The notes under the pieces are model-generated. The model did no database searches, was not told the DNA's origin, and was given only the letters and a program-made list of their open reading frames with translations. A DNA stretch of 64,000 bases from Flammeovirga pectinis (GTDB lineage: Bacteria; Bacteroidota; Bacteroidia; Cytophagales; Flammeovirgaceae): positions 4,659,501-4,723,500 of the forward strand of contig NZ_CP034562.1 in the NCBI RefSeq assembly GCF_003970675.1, in the 5' to 3' direction. A program made the translations under genes and the position numbers. Position 1 is the first letter of the stretch. The number at the start of each line of letters is the position of its first letter. Below, piece by piece: positions 8,668-18,788 of this stretch.

Positions 8668-8791
8668 CAAGTATCTCTTGATTGATAACAGTTAATATCT
8701 ATCTCTAATTCGTTGATTCTTATGATCTTTGTATTACTTTTTGTAAACACTTCAAAACAGAATCAATAATTGGTTGTATTTTCGTCTTATC

Positions 8792-9586
8792 ATGAAAAAA
8801 TCAAGGTTCAAAAATAGAGTTTGTTGGATTACAGGCGCTTCTTCAGGAATAGGTAAAACATTAGCAATTGCTTTAGCTAAAGAAGGGGCTAAACTTATTT
8901 TATCTGCTAGAAATTCTTCAAAATTAGAAGAAGTAAAAAAGACAATAGGAGCTAATTTTCCTATCCAAATTCTACCCCTTGATTTAAATGATCATAAAGA
9001 AGTACTCTATAAAAAAGTCGATTTGGCTTATGAGTTCTATGGAGAAATTGATATTATATTTCATGTCGGAGGTATTAGTCAACGTTCCAATTTTGAGAAT
9101 ATCTCTACAAGTACTTTTGAACAAATAGTTGCTGTAAACTTTTGGGGTGCAGTTTATTTAACTAGAGCATTATTGCCAATTCTAAGAAAATCTGATGACC
9201 CAATCATCGTATCTATTAATAGTGTTCAAGGTAAATTTGGAGTACCTGATAGGACTGCATACTCTGCTTCAAAACATGCATTAATGGGCTTTTTTGATTC
9301 TTTAAGAGCAGAGTTGTTTACAGATAACATTCAAATTACAAATATTCTTCCTGGCTACGTAAAAACTGATTTAGCCAAGAATGCACTTCAAGGTGATGGA
9401 TCAACACAAGGGCATTTAGATGAAGGAAAGGGCGGTATAACAGTTGATAAAGCCGTAAAAGATATACTCTCTGCTGTATCAAAAGGCAAAAGTGAAGTAG
9501 TTATTGGCAGGCCTAGAGAACAAGCCGCTGTTTACATCAAAAGATTCTTTCCTAGATTCTTTGAAAAATTAATCAGAAAGAAATAG
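8792..9586 (+). CDS. SDR-family oxidoreductase (classical, DHRS7-like)
   Basis: Classical short-chain dehydrogenase/reductase. Cofactor motif TGASSGIGK near residue 15, then structural and catalytic HVGG (where many have NNAG), the Ser in SINSVQG and the Tyr/Lys pair in YSASKHA, followed by LPGYVKTDLAKNA. The C-terminus is basic (FFPRFFEKLIRKK), as in membrane-associated DHRS7B-like relatives, which suggests a lipid-like substrate. The frame opens at a TTG at 8774, but the ATG at 8792 (MKKSRFKN) fits the family start. It stands alone, 40 nt before the PolX-like gene on the same strand. Confidence 0.88.
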   Translation: MKKSRFKNRVCWITGASSGIGKTLAIALAKEGAKLILSARNSSKLEEVKKTIGANFPIQILPLDLNDHKEVLYKKVDLAYEFYGEIDIIFHVGGISQRSNFENISTSTFEQIVAVNFWGAVYLTRALLPILRKSDDPIIVSINSVQGKFGVPDRTAYSASKHALMGFFDSLRAELFTDNIQITNILPGYVKTDLAKNALQGDGSTQGHLDEGKGGITVDKAVKDILSAVSKGKSEVVIGRPREQAAVYIKRFFPRFFEKLIRKK

Positions 9587-9626
9587 TAATCTTCTAACTT
9601 TATAACTTCCCAAGAAAAAAGATATC

Positions 9627-11315
9627 ATGACAAATAAAGATATAATAAAGACGTTCCGTTTAGTTACTTCATTAATGGAGTTACATGGAGCAAATCCTTT
9701 TAAAACAAGAGCCTATTCTTCTGCAATCCAAAGTATGGAAAATGCAGGTACGCCACTTTTTGAACTTTCTGCTGATCAGTTAGTAGAGATTGGTTTATCG
9801 AAAACAATGGCAGGAAAATTAATACTTCTTTTTGAAACAGGTACTTTTAAGGAGCTTTCTGAATTGAAAGAAGAAACTCCAGAAGGTGTTATAGAAATGA
9901 TGGGATTAAGTGGAGTAGGACCTAAAAAAATTGCTACGCTCTGGAAAGAGTTAGAGATTGATTCTTTAGAAAAACTTAAAGTTGCTTGTGAAGAAAATAA
10001 GGTACAAACCTTAAAAGGGTTTGCTGCTAAAACTGAAGCTAAAATACTTCAACAAGTTATTTTTTTACAGGAAAATAGAAAACGATTACATTACGCTAAA
10101 GCTGAAGTAATTGCTCTTAATATTTTGACTTTTTTAAATGATAAAGGGTTTAAAGCTTGTACATCTGGTGAATTATCTCTCCATAGAGAGATTGTAGATA
10201 CCCTGAGTTTTACAGTTGAAACTGAAAGTACAAAAGCATTAATAGGTATATTATCTGAATTAGATAGTATTGATTTAGACGAGGAAAGATCTATTCCACT
10301 TACTTTAAGAGGAGCTACTAAAGATACGGGTAGCCTAATTGAAATTTATGTGGCTTCACCTCAAGAATATATAAAATTATCTTTTAAGAATAGTGCTACA
10401 CCAGCTCACTTACAATTAAGTAAAGATAATGTCTCACCTTCTTTGAATGATATTCTTAGAAAAGAAGATGTTGTTTCCTATAAAGAAATTTATGAAAAAG
10501 CAGGTTTACCATTTTTCCCTCCAGAATTAAGAGAAGGCATTTTTGATGAGCAATTTCTTAAAGAAGGTATACCAACTTTGGTAGAAGATCATGATTTAAG
10601 AGGCAGTCTTCATAATCACTCTGATTATTCTGATGGGCAAAATACTTTAAGAGAAATGGCTGAATTTTTAAAAAATGAAGGCTATGAATATTTAGGAATT
10701 TCTGATCATTCAAAAACTGCTTTTTATGCTAATGGGTTATCAGTTGAGCGTATTCAAAAACAACATCAGGAAATTGATGAGTTAAATAAAGAGTTAGCTC
10801 CTTTTAAAGTATTTAAAGGTATAGAATCTGATATTCTATCTGATGGTAGTTTAGATTATGATGATGATGTTTTAGCAACCTTCGACTTTATTGTTGCTTC
10901 TATTCATTCTCCTTTAACAATGACAAAAGAAGTAGCAACAAAACGCTTGATTACAGCTATTGAAAATCCTGCTACTACGATTTTAGGACATCCTACTGGT
11001 CGATTATTACTTCGCAGAGAAGGTTACCCTATAGATCATAAAGCTGTTATAGATGCTTGTGCAAAACATAATGTTGTTATTGAAATAAATTCTAGCCCTT
11101 GGAGATTAGATTTAGATTGGAGATGGGCAAAATATGCTCTAGATCAAGGAGTAAAATTATCTTTAAATCCAGATGCTCATGCAGTAGAAGGATATGCTGA
11201 TATGCACTTTGGATTACTTGTTGGACGTAAAGCAGGACTTACAAAAGAGATGACGCTAAATGCTTTATCGAAAGATGAATTAGAAAATTATTTCAATACT
11301 AAAAAAGGGAAATAA
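9627..11315 (+). CDS. PolX-like protein: HhH domain, degenerate family-X polymerase domain, intact PHP domain
   Basis: Bacterial PolX homologue of 562 residues. Residues 1-150 hold the helical 8-kDa-like and helix-hairpin-helix part (GLSGVGPKK at 93-101). The palm motif lies near 181-195: where active PolX has G-S-(x)n-D-x-D, this reads GELSLHREIVDTLSF, with Thr192 and Ser194 at the two catalytic Asp positions, and the third Asp aligns with Glu239. The C-terminal PHP domain (325-562) keeps its metal ligands: H329, H331, H361, E400, H427, H455, D516 and H518. Expected activity is therefore a Mn-dependent nuclease or phosphoesterase in DNA repair rather than a polymerase. The position assignments are by eye. 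Confidence 0.85.
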   Translation: MTNKDIIKTFRLVTSLMELHGANPFKTRAYSSAIQSMENAGTPLFELSADQLVEIGLSKTMAGKLILLFETGTFKELSELKEETPEGVIEMMGLSGVGPKKIATLWKELEIDSLEKLKVACEENKVQTLKGFAAKTEAKILQQVIFLQENRKRLHYAKAEVIALNILTFLNDKGFKACTSGELSLHREIVDTLSFTVETESTKALIGILSELDSIDLDEERSIPLTLRGATKDTGSLIEIYVASPQEYIKLSFKNSATPAHLQLSKDNVSPSLNDILRKEDVVSYKEIYEKAGLPFFPPELREGIFDEQFLKEGIPTLVEDHDLRGSLHNHSDYSDGQNTLREMAEFLKNEGYEYLGISDHSKTAFYANGLSVERIQKQHQEIDELNKELAPFKVFKGIESDILSDGSLDYDDDVLATFDFIVASIHSPLTMTKEVATKRLITAIENPATTILGHPTGRLLLRREGYPIDHKAVIDACAKHNVVIEINSSPWRLDLDWRWAKYALDQGVKLSLNPDAHAVEGYADMHFGLLVGRKAGLTKEMTLNALSKDELENYFNTKKGK

Positions 11316-11334
11316 TTTAGTCTCTAAAAATATA

Positions 11335-11373
11335 AAAAGGCGATGCAAGAAATTAAAACTTGCATCGCCTTTT
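11335..11373. terminator. Strong bidirectional terminator between the PolX-like and DUF5606 genes
   Basis: A perfect 15-bp stem: AAAAGGCGATGCAAG (11335-11349) with CTTGCATCGCCTTTT (11359-11373), with A on one flank and T on the other. It serves both convergent genes. Confidence 0.88.
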
Positions 11374-11396
11374 CATTTATAAAACTTTTGAGAAAA

Positions 11397-11834
11397 TTAC
11401 TCAGCCGCTTCTTCTGTAGATTCCTCTTCTTTTGCATCTTCTAATGCAGAAGGATAGAACTCTACTAACTTGTTGTACCAAGTTACTAATTTCTTAATGT
11501 CAGAAGTATAAATACGATCGCCATCCCAATTTGGTAATACAGAGAAGATAAAGTCCTCTAAAGACTCTTCACTTTTAGTATCAACATCTAATTGAGCTAA
11601 TCCGTGCTTTTCTTTTACAGAAGCAAATACTTCTTCTAAAGCTACAGATTCTTCAGCTTGACCTGTAACATACATAGAAATCTCTTTTAAGATAGAGATT
11701 CTTTGACTTGCATTTACGATTGCTTTTTTAGGCTTTACCTCTAAAGATTCAACAATCACACCTGAACGTGATGGTTTTAACACTTTAAATAAACCTGGCT
11801 TACCTGCAATAGCAGCAATATCTTTTAAATTCAT
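11397..11834 (-). CDS. DUF5606 domain protein
   Basis: A 145-residue cytosolic protein of the Bacteroidota-specific DUF5606 family, function unknown. The N-terminus (LKDIAAIAGKPGLFKVLKP) followed by a short beta-rich KOW-like segment (SGVIVESLE) is the conserved part. The C-terminal tail is acidic and low-complexity (DAKEEESTEEAAE). It sits alone, after a 250-nt gap from the rpoB stop on the same strand and a terminator, and converges on the PolX-like gene. Confidence 0.75.
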   Translation of the reverse strand: MNLKDIAAIAGKPGLFKVLKPSRSGVIVESLEVKPKKAIVNASQRISILKEISMYVTGQAEESVALEEVFASVKEKHGLAQLDVDTKSEESLEDFIFSVLPNWDGDRIYTSDIKKLVTWYNKLVEFYPSALEDAKEEESTEEAAE

Positions 11835-12010
11835 TGTTCTAATATTTATAGTATTCAGAATTAATTTATCTACAATTATTCAACGTGTAGAGTTCAGTAA
11901 TTCAGTATTATTGTCATTGACCTTTATCTGTGGCAAAAAATGCTACGCAATTTAATAAATGACAGCTGATTTTTACTACTTCTTTATATTTATCTACTTA
12001 ATGAATATGA

Positions 12011-12042
12011 AAAAACCTGTGAAGAGAACTTCACAGGTTTTT
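12011..12042 (-). terminator. rpoB terminator
   Basis: AAAAACCTGTGAAG (12011-12024) pairs perfectly with CTTCACAGGTTTTT (12029-12042), a 14-bp stem with a 4-nt loop. On the minus strand it ends in a T-run about 45 nt past the rpoB stop. It shows that rpoB is not read on into an rpoC gene. Confidence 0.88.
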
Positions 12043-12084
12043 CATATATACATTTTGGCTTTTTAGTCTTGTTCAGACCTAGAA

Positions 12085-15000
12085 TTATTTCAATGTAATC
12101 TCTAATGCAAGACCACGAAGTTCGTGCACAAGAACATTGAATGATTCTGGAACATTTGGATTAGGCATGTTATCGCCCTTAACGATCGCTTCGTAAGCTT
12201 TCGCACGTCCTTGAACATCATCAGACTTAACAGTTAAGATTTCACGAAGTACATTAGCAGCACCAAATGCCTCTAATGCCCACACTTCCATCTCACCGAA
12301 ACGCTGACCACCAAACTGTGCTTTACCACCCAACGGTTGTTGAGTAATAAGTGAGTAAGGTCCAATTGAACGAGCGTGCATCTTATCATCAACTAAGTGA
12401 CCTAGTTTCAGCATGTACATTACACCAACAGAAACTCTCTGGTGGAATGGATCACCTGTTAAACCATCATATAATTGAGCACGACCGAAGTCTGGTAAAC
12501 CTGCTTCCTTCAATTCTGCGATTACTTCTTCTTCAGAAGCACCATCGAAAATAGGAGTAGCATATTTTCTACCCATTTTTAAACCAGCCCAACCTAGAAC
12601 AGTTTCATAGATTTGACCGATGTTCATACGTGAAGGTACACCAAGAGGGTTAAGACAGATATCCATAGGAGTACCATCTTCTAAGTATGGCATATCCTCT
12701 TCAGGAACAATCTTAGCAACAACACCCTTGTTACCGTGACGACCGGCCATCTTATCACCTACTTTCAATTTACGACGCTTAGCGATGTAAACTTTAGCAA
12801 GTTTTACGATACCTGTTGGTAATTCGTCACCTACTTCTAATGTAAATCTATCACGCTTAAAGTAACCAGTTACCTCGTTACGAGCATTGATATAATTCTT
12901 TACAGTATCACGTACTAACTCATTAACGCGAACATCTTCAGTCCAGTTATCTAAGATAAGGTCACCAATAAGGTTTACTTCCTCAGCTACTGCATAACTA
13001 GAATCATCACGGAATGGGTTATCACCAGAGAAGATATTTTCAGCGATATTAGCTTCGTTGAAAACAACTCCTTTACTGATTACTTCTTGACCAAATTTAT
13101 GACGTACACCTTCACAAGTCATACCGTCTAATAATTCAATCAACTTCGTCATCATTTTGTTTTCAAGACCTTTCAAGTCGCGTGAGTATTGTTTTTTCAA
13201 TAACTCAACTTCTTTCTTAGCCTTAGCACGTAAATCTTTATCCTTTTTAGGACGAGCAAATAAACGTGTATCGATAACAGTACCGATTAATGATGGCGAT
13301 GCTTTTAAAGAAGCATCTTTTACGTCACCAGCTTTGTCACCAAAGATAGCACGTAATAATTTTTCTTCTGGAGTTGGATCAGATTCCCCTTTAGGAGTAA
13401 TCTTACCAATTAATATATCACCAGGACGAACACGAGATCCTACACGGATAATACCGTTCTCGTCAAGGTTTTTAACTGCTTCTTCACCAACGTTAGGAAT
13501 TTCAGAAGTTAATTCTTCTTCTCCACGTTTAGTGTCACGCACTTCTAATTCATATTCAACAATGTGAAGCGAAGTATAAACATCATTACGCACTACACGC
13601 TCAGAGATTACGATCGCATCCTCAAAGTTATATCCTTGCCAAGGCATAAATGCTACAAGCAAGTTTTTACCAATTGCTAACTCACCATTTTGAGTAGAGT
13701 AACCTTCAGAAAGAACATCACCTTTAGCAACACGTTGTCCCTTCTTAACGATAGGACGCATGTTCATACAAGTATCTTGGTTCGTTCTACGGAACTTCAC
13801 TAATGTATGTGACTTCACTTCATTCTCAAAACTAGCTAGTCTTTGATCTTCAGTGTGGTCATACCTCATATTGATAGAGTTCGCATCTACTGTATCTACA
13901 ACACCGTCTTTCTCTGCAAGAACAACAGTACGAGAATCAATAGCTACGTTTCTTTCAAGTCCAGTACCTACGATTGGTGCCTCAGGTCTCAATAACGGCA
14001 CAGCTTGACGCTGCATGTTTGATCCCATCAATGCACGGTTGGCATCATCATGCTCCAAGAAAGGAATTAGAGATGCTGCAATAGATACAATTTGGTTAGG
14101 AGCAACGTCCATATATTGGATATCTTCCGGCGCTTTAAGCGGGAAGTCACCCTCATAACGAACTTTTACAAACTCCTCAATGAAACGGTTGTTATCATCT
14201 AGATCTGTTTTCGCTTGTGCGATAAACTTATCATCCTCTTCTTCAGCTGAGATGTATGTAACGTTGTTGTCCTCAATGTCAACAACTCCATCTGTAACTT
14301 TACGATAAGGAGTTTCAATGAATCCCATGCTGTTTACTTTTGCATAAACAGTAAGAGATGAAATAAGACCAATGTTTGGCCCTTCCGGTGTTTCAATAGT
14401 ACAAAGACGACCGTAATGTGTATAGTGAACATCACGAACCTCAAAACCTGCACGCTCTCTTGATAAACCACCTGGTCCTAATGCTGAGATACGACGCTTA
14501 TGCGTTACCTCTGCAAGAGGGTTAGTTTGGTCCATAAATTGAGAAAGCTGGTTAGTACCAAAGAACGAATTAATCACAGATGATAACGTACGAGCATTCA
14601 CCAAATCAACTGGTTTGAAGTCTTCGTTATCACGTACATTCATACGTTCTTTAATTGTACGTGCCATACGAGCTAAACCTACTCCAAATTGAGAGTAAAG
14701 TTGCTCACCCACCGTACGGATACGACGGTTTGACAAGTGGTCAATATCATCAACTACTGTTTTAGAGTTGATCAAGTGTATCAAGTGCTTGATGATTTTG
14801 ACAATATCTTCTTTAGTCAGAACACGGACATCCATGCTTGTTTCCGACTGTAACTTACGGTTAAGTTTGTAGCGACCTACTTCACCTAAATCATAACGTT
14901 TATCAGAGAAGAACAAGTTGTTGATAATATCACGTGCTGTCTGATCATCAGGAGCCTCAGTATTACGAAGTTGACGGTAAATTTGGTGTACCGCTTCTTT

Positions 15001-15957
15001 CTCTGAGTTTGAATTATCTTTAGATAACGTATCGAAGATGATACGGAAATCATTGATGTTAATATCTTTTCTATGAACAATTACTGAGCTTACGCCTGCG
15101 TCTTCGATCAATTCAAGATCTTCTTCAGAGATGATATGATCACGCTCTAAGATTACATCGTTACGATCAATAGAAACTACCTCACCAGTATCTTCATCTA
15201 CGAAGTCTTCTGTCCATGTTTTTAATACACGTGCAGCAAGTGTACGGTTAGATAAATTCTTAAGATTCTTCTTATCGACTTTGATTTCTTCAGATAAACC
15301 GAATAAATCTAAAATGTCTTTATCCGATCCATAACCGATCGAACGAAGAAGCATCGTAACAGGGAATTTTTTCTTACGGTCGATATATGCATACATTACG
15401 TTATTAACGTCAGTTGCAAATTCGATCCATGATCCTTTAAAAGGAATTACTCTTGCAGAGTAAAGTTTAGTACCGTTTGTGTGTTTTGATTGTGCAAAGA
15501 AAACACCTGGCGATCTGTGTAATTGAGAAACAATAACACGTTCTGCACCATTTACTACAAACGAACCACGAGTAGTCATATAAGGAATGTTACCTAAAAA
15601 CACATCTTGTTCGATGGTTTCAAAGTCTTCATTGTCTTCGTCGCTACAAGAAAGCTTTAATTTTGCTTTTAAAGGTACACTAAAAGTCAAGCCTCTCTCT
15701 ACACACTCATCTACAGTGTATTTAGGAGGATCAATTGTATAATCAATAAATTCCAAATTAAAATTCTCACGAGAATCTGTAATAGGGAAGTTCTCCATGA
15801 ATACCTTATAAAGACCTTCGTCTTCACGGAATTCAGGAGGAGTGTCTATTTGAAAGAAATTGTGGAAAGACTTAAATTGTACATCTAAGAAGTCTGGGTA
15901 ACCCAATACTCTTTTTGCTGATGCAAAATTCTTTCTACCGTGCTTGAATGTTGCCAA
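12085..15957 (-). CDS. rpoB: DNA-directed RNA polymerase beta subunit
   Basis: Catalytic core subunit of RNA polymerase, 1290 residues, full length for Bacteroidota. The rifampicin region reads [20 protein letters not shown] and [15 protein letters not shown], with the drug-contact Gln, Asp, His and Ser in their wild-type forms, so no resistance change is visible. The C-terminal blocks [11 protein letters not shown] and [20 protein letters not shown] are intact. It is unusual in standing alone: no rplJ/rplL precedes it (a thioredoxin gene does), and a terminator and DUF5606 follow where rpoC is expected. The 230-nt upstream gap holds a candidate promoter. Confidence 0.98.
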   Translation of the reverse strand: MATFKHGRKNFASAKRVLGYPDFLDVQFKSFHNFFQIDTPPEFREDEGLYKVFMENFPITDSRENFNLEFIDYTIDPPKYTVDECVERGLTFSVPLKAKLKLSCSDEDNEDFETIEQDVFLGNIPYMTTRGSFVVNGAERVIVSQLHRSPGVFFAQSKHTNGTKLYSARVIPFKGSWIEFATDVNNVMYAYIDRKKKFPVTMLLRSIGYGSDKDILDLFGLSEEIKVDKKNLKNLSNRTLAARVLKTWTEDFVDEDTGEVVSIDRNDVILERDHIISEEDLELIEDAGVSSVIVHRKDININDFRIIFDTLSKDNSNSEKEAVHQIYRQLRNTEAPDDQTARDIINNLFFSDKRYDLGEVGRYKLNRKLQSETSMDVRVLTKEDIVKIIKHLIHLINSKTVVDDIDHLSNRRIRTVGEQLYSQFGVGLARMARTIKERMNVRDNEDFKPVDLVNARTLSSVINSFFGTNQLSQFMDQTNPLAEVTHKRRISALGPGGLSRERAGFEVRDVHYTHYGRLCTIETPEGPNIGLISSLTVYAKVNSMGFIETPYRKVTDGVVDIEDNNVTYISAEEEDDKFIAQAKTDLDDNNRFIEEFVKVRYEGDFPLKAPEDIQYMDVAPNQIVSIAASLIPFLEHDDANRALMGSNMQRQAVPLLRPEAPIVGTGLERNVAIDSRTVVLAEKDGVVDTVDANSINMRYDHTEDQRLASFENEVKSHTLVKFRRTNQDTCMNMRPIVKKGQRVAKGDVLSEGYSTQNGELAIGKNLLVAFMPWQGYNFEDAIVISERVVRNDVYTSLHIVEYELEVRDTKRGEEELTSEIPNVGEEAVKNLDENGIIRVGSRVRPGDILIGKITPKGESDPTPEEKLLRAIFGDKAGDVKDASLKASPSLIGTVIDTRLFARPKKDKDLRAKAKKEVELLKKQYSRDLKGLENKMMTKLIELLDGMTCEGVRHKFGQEVISKGVVFNEANIAENIFSGDNPFRDDSSYAVAEEVNLIGDLILDNWTEDVRVNELVRDTVKNYINARNEVTGYFKRDRFTLEVGDELPTGIVKLAKVYIAKRRKLKVGDKMAGRHGNKGVVAKIVPEEDMPYLEDGTPMDICLNPLGVPSRMNIGQIYETVLGWAGLKMGRKYATPIFDGASEEEVIAELKEAGLPDFGRAQLYDGLTGDPFHQRVSVGVMYMLKLGHLVDDKMHARSIGPYSLITQQPLGGKAQFGGQRFGEMEVWALEAFGAANVLREILTVKSDDVQGRAKAYEAIVKGDNMPNPNVPESFNVLVHELRGLALEITLK

Positions 15958-16109
15958 GGTGGTACTCTTTTTTAAGTTTCAAAACTATCTGAATATCAAT
16001 CGATTACTATCTGTAAAAGTTAATAAATCAGGGCCGCCAAAATGTATTTTTGTGCTATATTTCTATACTTTTCCAAGTACATGAAAAAATATATATTATA
16101 TGCAACTTG

Positions 16110-16117
16110 CAAATATA
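16110..16117 (-). promoter_or_regulatory. Candidate -7 box of an rpoB promoter
   Basis: On the minus strand this reads TATATTTG, a perfect TAnnTTTG, in the 230-nt gap before rpoB. It would give a leader of about 145 nt. There is no clear TTTG at -33, so support is moderate to weak. Confidence 0.3.
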
Positions 16118-16187
16118 GACAAAACTTACTAAAGTCATACGATTCTAGTAAGAAGTTTTATCAATAATATTAAATACTAAATATAAG

Positions 16188-16772
16188 TCAGTCAGATGTT
16201 AGCATATTTATAAAGCTCTCAGAATCATAGTTTGCTAGTCCCTGATGATTATAAATTACCTCTCCATCTTTATTTATTACATAGGTTGAAGGTATGGAAT
16301 TACTGTAGAAAATTGATGGTACAGAAGTTACTTTTTGATAAATAGGAAAGGTGTAATCTTTTCTTTTTAAAAATTTACTTGCCTTCATTTTATCCTCATC
16401 AACATTCAATAAAATAAAGACTACATCTTCTCTATTTTTTAATTGATCGTAAAGAGATTGAATACTTGGCATCTCTGCAATACATGGAGGACACCAAGAT
16501 GCCCATATATTTAGAAAGATCATTTTACCTTTAAAATCAGATAATTTTACTTGTTTGCCTGATTCAAATTCTTTGAGTACCCAATTATAATCTGCTTTAC
16601 CAGAAATACCTTGCTCTGTATCAGCATTTACAATACCTGTAGCTACAACAAAACGTTGTAAAGTTCCTGCTACATCTGTTAATAGTCCCGTAAAATAAAG
16701 TGTACCAATTATAGCTACAAATATTCCCCAAGACTTCAACTCCTTTAAAAGAAATTTTTTAGTGATTTTCAT
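16188..16772 (-). CDS. TlpA-like membrane-anchored thioredoxin
   Basis: Envelope thiol-disulfide oxidoreductase of the TlpA/ResA type, 194 residues. One N-terminal membrane anchor (about 14-32), then a thioredoxin fold with the redox motif WCPPC at 93-97 in LNIWASWCPPCIAEMPS, and the cis-Pro segment SIPSTYVINKDG. Such proteins keep periplasmic thiols reduced, for example for cytochrome maturation. No cytochrome gene is near. It lies upstream of rpoB on the same strand, 230 nt away, and is separated from the gene before it by a strong terminator. Confidence 0.9.
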   Translation of the reverse strand: MKITKKFLLKELKSWGIFVAIIGTLYFTGLLTDVAGTLQRFVVATGIVNADTEQGISGKADYNWVLKEFESGKQVKLSDFKGKMIFLNIWASWCPPCIAEMPSIQSLYDQLKNREDVVFILLNVDEDKMKASKFLKRKDYTFPIYQKVTSVPSIFYSNSIPSTYVINKDGEVIYNHQGLANYDSESFINMLTSD

Positions 16773-16786
16773 TTTTTCGTATAAAA

Positions 16787-16820
16787 AAACCTCTGTATCT
16801 AGTTAAAGATACAGAGGTTT
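16787..16820 (-). terminator. Terminator of the 16.8-18.6 kb envelope operon
   Basis: AAACCTCTGTATCT (16787-16800) pairs perfectly with AGATACAGAGGTTT (16807-16820), a 14-bp stem. The minus-strand read ends in a run of T. Confidence 0.85.
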
Positions 16821-16837
16821 ATATTAATTAAACTAAC

Positions 16838-17296
16838 CTATTTTTGAACGATAGGCATTTCGCTTAATATTTGTGTTTTTAAGAAACTATTAATCAATTC
16901 ATTTAATTGAAAAAATCTTGCAACCGTTTTTGGTGCTAGCTCTTTAGACATCATTTTTAAATGCTTCTTCTTCAACTTAACATCTTTAGCTTGTAAAGCT
17001 ACAAGACCAGATACCATTGTAGAAGCTTCTTCATCACTGAAACCATCAGTTCCACCAATCAATGTCTCAAATAATTTTGTTTTCTCTCTTGATAATTCTG
17101 AATTATCTAATTCAAACTTATCATATAGTTCCCAAAAAATAGGAGCTTCTTCTAAAGTCAACTGCATGTTTTCAGTAAAGAAGATTCTTTTTTCTGTTTT
17201 GATTACAGTTTTAATTGTTTCTGCATCAATTGATTGTGCATTTGAAACAATTGACATCCCTATTAATAGAGAAAGTACAAAAAAGATTTTTTTCAT
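16838..17296 (-). CDS. Secreted hypothetical protein, Spy/CpxP-like helical type
   Basis: A 152-residue protein with a clear signal peptide (MKKIFFVLSLLIGMSIVSNA, cleavage before Q). The mature part is helical and charged, with the pattern FFTENMQLTLEEAPIFWELY and a lysine-rich KLKKKHLKMM segment, resembling periplasmic Spy/CpxP-like proteins of Bacteroidota whose function is mostly unknown. Last gene of a three-gene envelope operon. I do not recognise a specific role. Confidence 0.7.
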   Translation of the reverse strand: MKKIFFVLSLLIGMSIVSNAQSIDAETIKTVIKTEKRIFFTENMQLTLEEAPIFWELYDKFELDNSELSREKTKLFETLIGGTDGFSDEEASTMVSGLVALQAKDVKLKKKHLKMMSKELAPKTVARFFQLNELINSFLKTQILSEMPIVQK

Positions 17297-17329
17297 TATT
17301 ATGAAGTTATATTTGTTACGTTGTTAAGC

Positions 17330-17911
17330 TTAGTATACAAAACCAACGTTAATTCCTAAGTACGAATGATCTACAGAATCTCCTGCTTTTAATGCGTAGT
17401 TATAACGAACACTAAAGATCATGTCAATAGAAGGGTTAACATCTGCTATTACACCAATTTCTGGAGCAAAACCAAAATGCCAATTATCTTCTACAACTGC
17501 CCACTGACCAAATTCTGTTCTTTGGTTAATGTAATATGTACCTACACCTACACCTATATAAGGGTTAGTAATACCATCTTTATTAAAATAGTAATTAGCA
17601 TGAGCTAAAATAGGCACAATATTCATGTAGCGGTATTGCTTACCGTCAGCAATAATACCATTACTATTGTATTGATCTGTTGTTTTGTCATATAAAACAT
17701 TCCAATCTACAGATAGACCAAAAGATAAAGGAGCCGTTGCTAAATGCTGTCTCCATTCCATACCAAAACCTCTTCCGCTAAATGCACTAATATAGTCATT
17801 TGTTTCGCTTAAAGGCTGAGACATTTGATAAGTAATAATAAAGTTCGATTCTTGTGCTGATGCTCCTAATGCAAAAAGAGCAAAAACTACAGATAAAATA
17901 TATTTTTTCAT
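17330..17911 (-). CDS. Outer-membrane beta-barrel protein
   Basis: A 193-residue protein with signal peptide MKKYILSVVFALFALGASA and alternating hydrophobic/aromatic strands typical of an 8-stranded outer-membrane barrel (GMEWRQHLAT, NPYIGVGVGTYYIN, IDMIFSVRYNYAL), ending in INVGFVY. No enzyme motif. Middle gene of an operon with the lipoprotein upstream (27-nt gap) and the helical secreted protein downstream; the three probably act together in the envelope. Confidence 0.75.
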   Translation of the reverse strand: MKKYILSVVFALFALGASAQESNFIITYQMSQPLSETNDYISAFSGRGFGMEWRQHLATAPLSFGLSVDWNVLYDKTTDQYNSNGIIADGKQYRYMNIVPILAHANYYFNKDGITNPYIGVGVGTYYINQRTEFGQWAVVEDNWHFGFAPEIGVIADVNPSIDMIFSVRYNYALKAGDSVDHSYLGINVGFVY

Positions 17912-17937
17912 GATTGAGTTCTGTTTGAAAGATGTTC

Positions 17938-18636
17938 TTAATTGTCAGTTCCAGCTTTTGCAGTATTGTATTGATTAAATAATGTTTCAATACCATCATT
18001 TACAATACTAACGTTATTCGAACGAGATAAAACACCGTTCAATCCGCCAACCCAACCTAAGTAAAGTACTACTGTATCACCTTGAACAGTTCCTTCATTT
18101 AGTTTCTTTGTTTCAGCAACATCAATAAAATCTACAATTACACTACCATTGCTATATTGGTAATATGAATAACCTCCCCATGGATAATATCCTCCACCTG
18201 GGTAACCTGGGTATCCATATCCTGGATAACCCCAACCTGGGTATCCCCATCCTGGATAACCTGGGTAACCTGGACTCCAAGCTACACCTGTTTGCTGGAT
18301 AGCAATTTGTGTTAATTGAACAACAATATCAGCATCTCCATCAGCTGTTGGATTAGTGATTTCTGAAAGTCCTAAAGTAGATTTCAATAAAGCATCTGTG
18401 TTCGCTATAATGTCATCTTGTTGTGCAGATGTTAGTGTATCTGCATTTTTAGATCCTCTGATATCCATTGTTTGGGATAAGTAGTACGTTTTGTAAGAAC
18501 GTAATTTTTCAGCAGATTCGTACTGTGAGATAGCGATATCTAAATCACTAGTATATTCTGCCCCTCCAGGGTAACACCCCTGCACAAGGGCAACCATACT
18601 CAAAAGAGTAACAGCTTTTAAAATTAAAGTTTTCAT
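17938..18636 (-). CDS. DUF4136-type lipoprotein with Gly-Pro-Tyr repeats
   Basis: Predicted lipoprotein: the ATG at 18636 gives a signal sequence ending in the lipobox LVQGC (Cys about residue 21), so I prefer it over the in-frame TTG at 18657. The body resembles DUF4136 (SYKTYYLSQT near the start, VNL/IVDF strands later). Its middle carries tandem YPG/WGYPG units of 5-6 residues, reading GYPGWGYPGWGYPGYGYPGY, flexible and aromatic. First gene of the three-gene envelope operon. Function unknown. Confidence 0.75.
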   Translation of the reverse strand: MKTLILKAVTLLSMVALVQGCYPGGAEYTSDLDIAISQYESAEKLRSYKTYYLSQTMDIRGSKNADTLTSAQQDDIIANTDALLKSTLGLSEITNPTADGDADIVVQLTQIAIQQTGVAWSPGYPGYPGWGYPGWGYPGYGYPGYPGGGYYPWGGYSYYQYSNGSVIVDFIDVAETKKLNEGTVQGDTVVLYLGWVGGLNGVLSRSNNVSIVNDGIETLFNQYNTAKAGTDN

Positions 18637-18788
18637 GATTAAAAAATGAGTTTTCAAAAATTACATTGTGTTAATAGCTGCAAATATAGTTGTATTCTTT
18701 TAATATAAAATATTCATAGTAGTTAAATACTTCTATTTCGCAGTAGTCTTAGTAAATTAGCAATTTAATTGGATAAATCTTTAAAGAA

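Noticed and set aside
13157-13567. A 136-codon open frame on the plus strand inside rpoB
   Set aside because: Antisense shadow of a conserved gene; no recognisable protein.
14400-14600. Possible rifampicin-resistant second rpoB
   Set aside because: The drug-contact residues Gln, Asp, His and Ser in the RRDR are the sensitive forms.
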